The translations under genes were made by a program, and so were the position numbers. 64,000 bases of DNA, taken from positions 1,795,501 to 1,859,500 of the forward strand of contig NZ_BCQA01000001.1 in NCBI RefSeq assembly GCF_001748145.1, written 5' to 3'. The notes beneath the pieces were generated by a model. It saw only the letters and a program-made list of their open reading frames with translations. It was not told the DNA's origin and made no database searches. Below are positions 63,237-64,000 of the stretch, piece by piece. Origin of the DNA: Bosea sp. BIWAKO-01 (GTDB taxonomy: Bacteria; Pseudomonadota; Alphaproteobacteria; Rhizobiales; Beijerinckiaceae). Each line of letters begins with the position of its first letter. Positions within the stretch are counted from its first letter, which is position 1.

Positions 63237-64000
63237 TCATGCCTCCTGGTGTTTCCCCACCGTGGGAGCGCTGGCTGGCACAGCCTGCTGAGCGCGCTGG
63301 CTCAGCCAGACGCTGCCGAGGACGATCGCCATGCCGGCGATCTGGGCGGGGCTGAGCGATTGGCCCAGGACCGACCAGCCGAGGATGACCGCCGTCATCG
63401 GGCTGAGAAAGCCGAGTGGCGAAACCGTCGAGGGACCCAGTCGGGCAATGCCACGAAACCAGAGGATATAGGTCAGGGCAGCGCCGACCAACCCGAGATA
63501 GGCAAGGCCGAGGATGTTCGTGCCGGTCAGCGTCGGCGGCGCGGGTTCGAGCCAGAAGACCACCGGCAGCAACAGGGTTCCCCCAGCGGTCAGCTGCCAG
63601 GCGGTGAAGGTCAGTGGCGAGACCGGCGGCTGCCAGCGCCGGCTCAGGACCGTGCCCGCCGCCATCGACAGCGCACTGGCGAGACCAGCGGCGATGCCGA
63701 GCGGATCGAGCGCCGCCTGCGGCGTCAGAATCAGCAGCGCGACACCTGCCATGCCGGCGATGGCCGCGACGATGGCGAGCGGGCGGATGGCGGAACCGAG
63801 CAGCAGACGCGCGAGGAGCAGGACGACGAGCGGCTGGATCGCCCCTACGGTCGCCGCGACCCCGCCGGGCAGCCGATAGGCCGCGATGAACAGCATCCAC
63901 CAGAACAGCGAGAAATTGAGCGCGCCGAGGAGGAGAACCCGTCCCCACCAGATTCCCTGCGGCAATTGCCGGACGGCGAGCAGCAGCAGGAGGCCGGCCG
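63237..64000 (-). CDS. EamA/DMT-family exporter (5' end beyond the window)
   Basis: The C-terminal 254 residues of an EamA-type drug/metabolite transporter. At least eight hydrophobic segments are visible, and the second EamA repeat begins near GIAAGLASALSMAAGTVLSR. GAALTYILWFRGIARLGP is a family hallmark. The frame continues past a possible TTG at 63965 to the window edge with a hydrophobic segment (AGLLLLLAV), so the true start lies outside. It converges on the desulfhydrase gene. Export of amino acids or their derivatives is typical. Confidence 0.85.
   Translation of the reverse strand, partial: AGLLLLLAVRQLPQGIWWGRVLLLGALNFSLFWWMLFIAAYRLPGGVAATVGAIQPLVVLLLARLLLGSAIRPLAIVAAIAGMAGVALLILTPQAALDPLGIAAGLASALSMAAGTVLSRRWQPPVSPLTFTAWQLTAGGTLLLPVVFWLEPAPPTLTGTNILGLAYLGLVGAALTYILWFRGIARLGPSTVSPLGFLSPMTAVILGWSVLGQSLSPAQIAGMAIVLGSVWLSQRAQQAVPASAPTVGKHQEA

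Overview
The window is GC-rich, densely coded DNA from an alphaproteobacterium. The gene set (OPX/Wzz-type exopolysaccharide locus, lone groEL, oligopeptide ABC genes, hydantoinase, glycine-zipper lipoprotein) suggests Hyphomicrobiales (Rhizobiales), perhaps a Bosea-like genus. The genus is an inference from gene style, not from a marker gene.

Layout. (1) 1-5.2 kb is chromosomal backbone: the start of a beta-propeller gene, a cyclic amidohydrolase, a small secreted peptide, a patatin-like lipoprotein, a glycine-zipper lipoprotein and tRNA-Arg(CCG). (2) 5.2-32.5 kb looks like a genomic island. Its left edge is the 3' end of the tRNA; a degenerate copy of that end with its downstream flank (23 of 27 positions identical) lies at 32490-32516. 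Its cargo is a Dpd system (7-deazaguanine DNA modification and restriction), followed by a two-gene operon of unknown function, a palindrome array and an IS3-family remnant that truncates another gene. (3) 33-34.3 kb holds a MarC-family membrane protein and a small lipoprotein. (4) 34.4-54 kb is an exopolysaccharide locus with a leftward arm (export protein, beta-propeller, dehydratase, priming transferase, aminotransferase, nucleotidyltransferase, a frameshifted kinase-like gene, FkbM methyltransferase, VanZ-like protein, LuxR-type regulator) and a rightward arm (glycosyltransferase, polymerase, AsnB, Wzz/Wzc-type protein, flippase). (5) 54-56.5 kb has a groEL without groES and an exported protein. 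(6) 56.8-64 kb is a peptide/amino-acid scavenging set: M81 metallopeptidase, ABC binding protein, two permeases, D-cysteine desulfhydrase-like enzyme and an EamA exporter cut by the window end.

How the island works. One operon of start/stop-overlapping genes (dpdE-F-G-H-I-J-K-D) encodes three helicase-like proteins, a P-loop protein, a phospholipase-D-fold protein and accessory proteins, the set associated with restriction. A second operon begins behind a palindromic control region and reads dpdC, dpdB-like, dpdA, dpdB-like, queE, queD, queC. QueE and QueC contribute to preQ0 synthesis, DpdA with DpdB puts preQ0 into DNA, and DpdC converts it to the amide (ADG). The family is known, but this copy is unusual in three ways: dpdA sits between two different dpdB paralogues, queD has lost its central third and a zinc-ligand His, and folE is absent, so preQ0 supply should depend on chromosomal FolE and QueD. 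No integrase gene is visible in the island.
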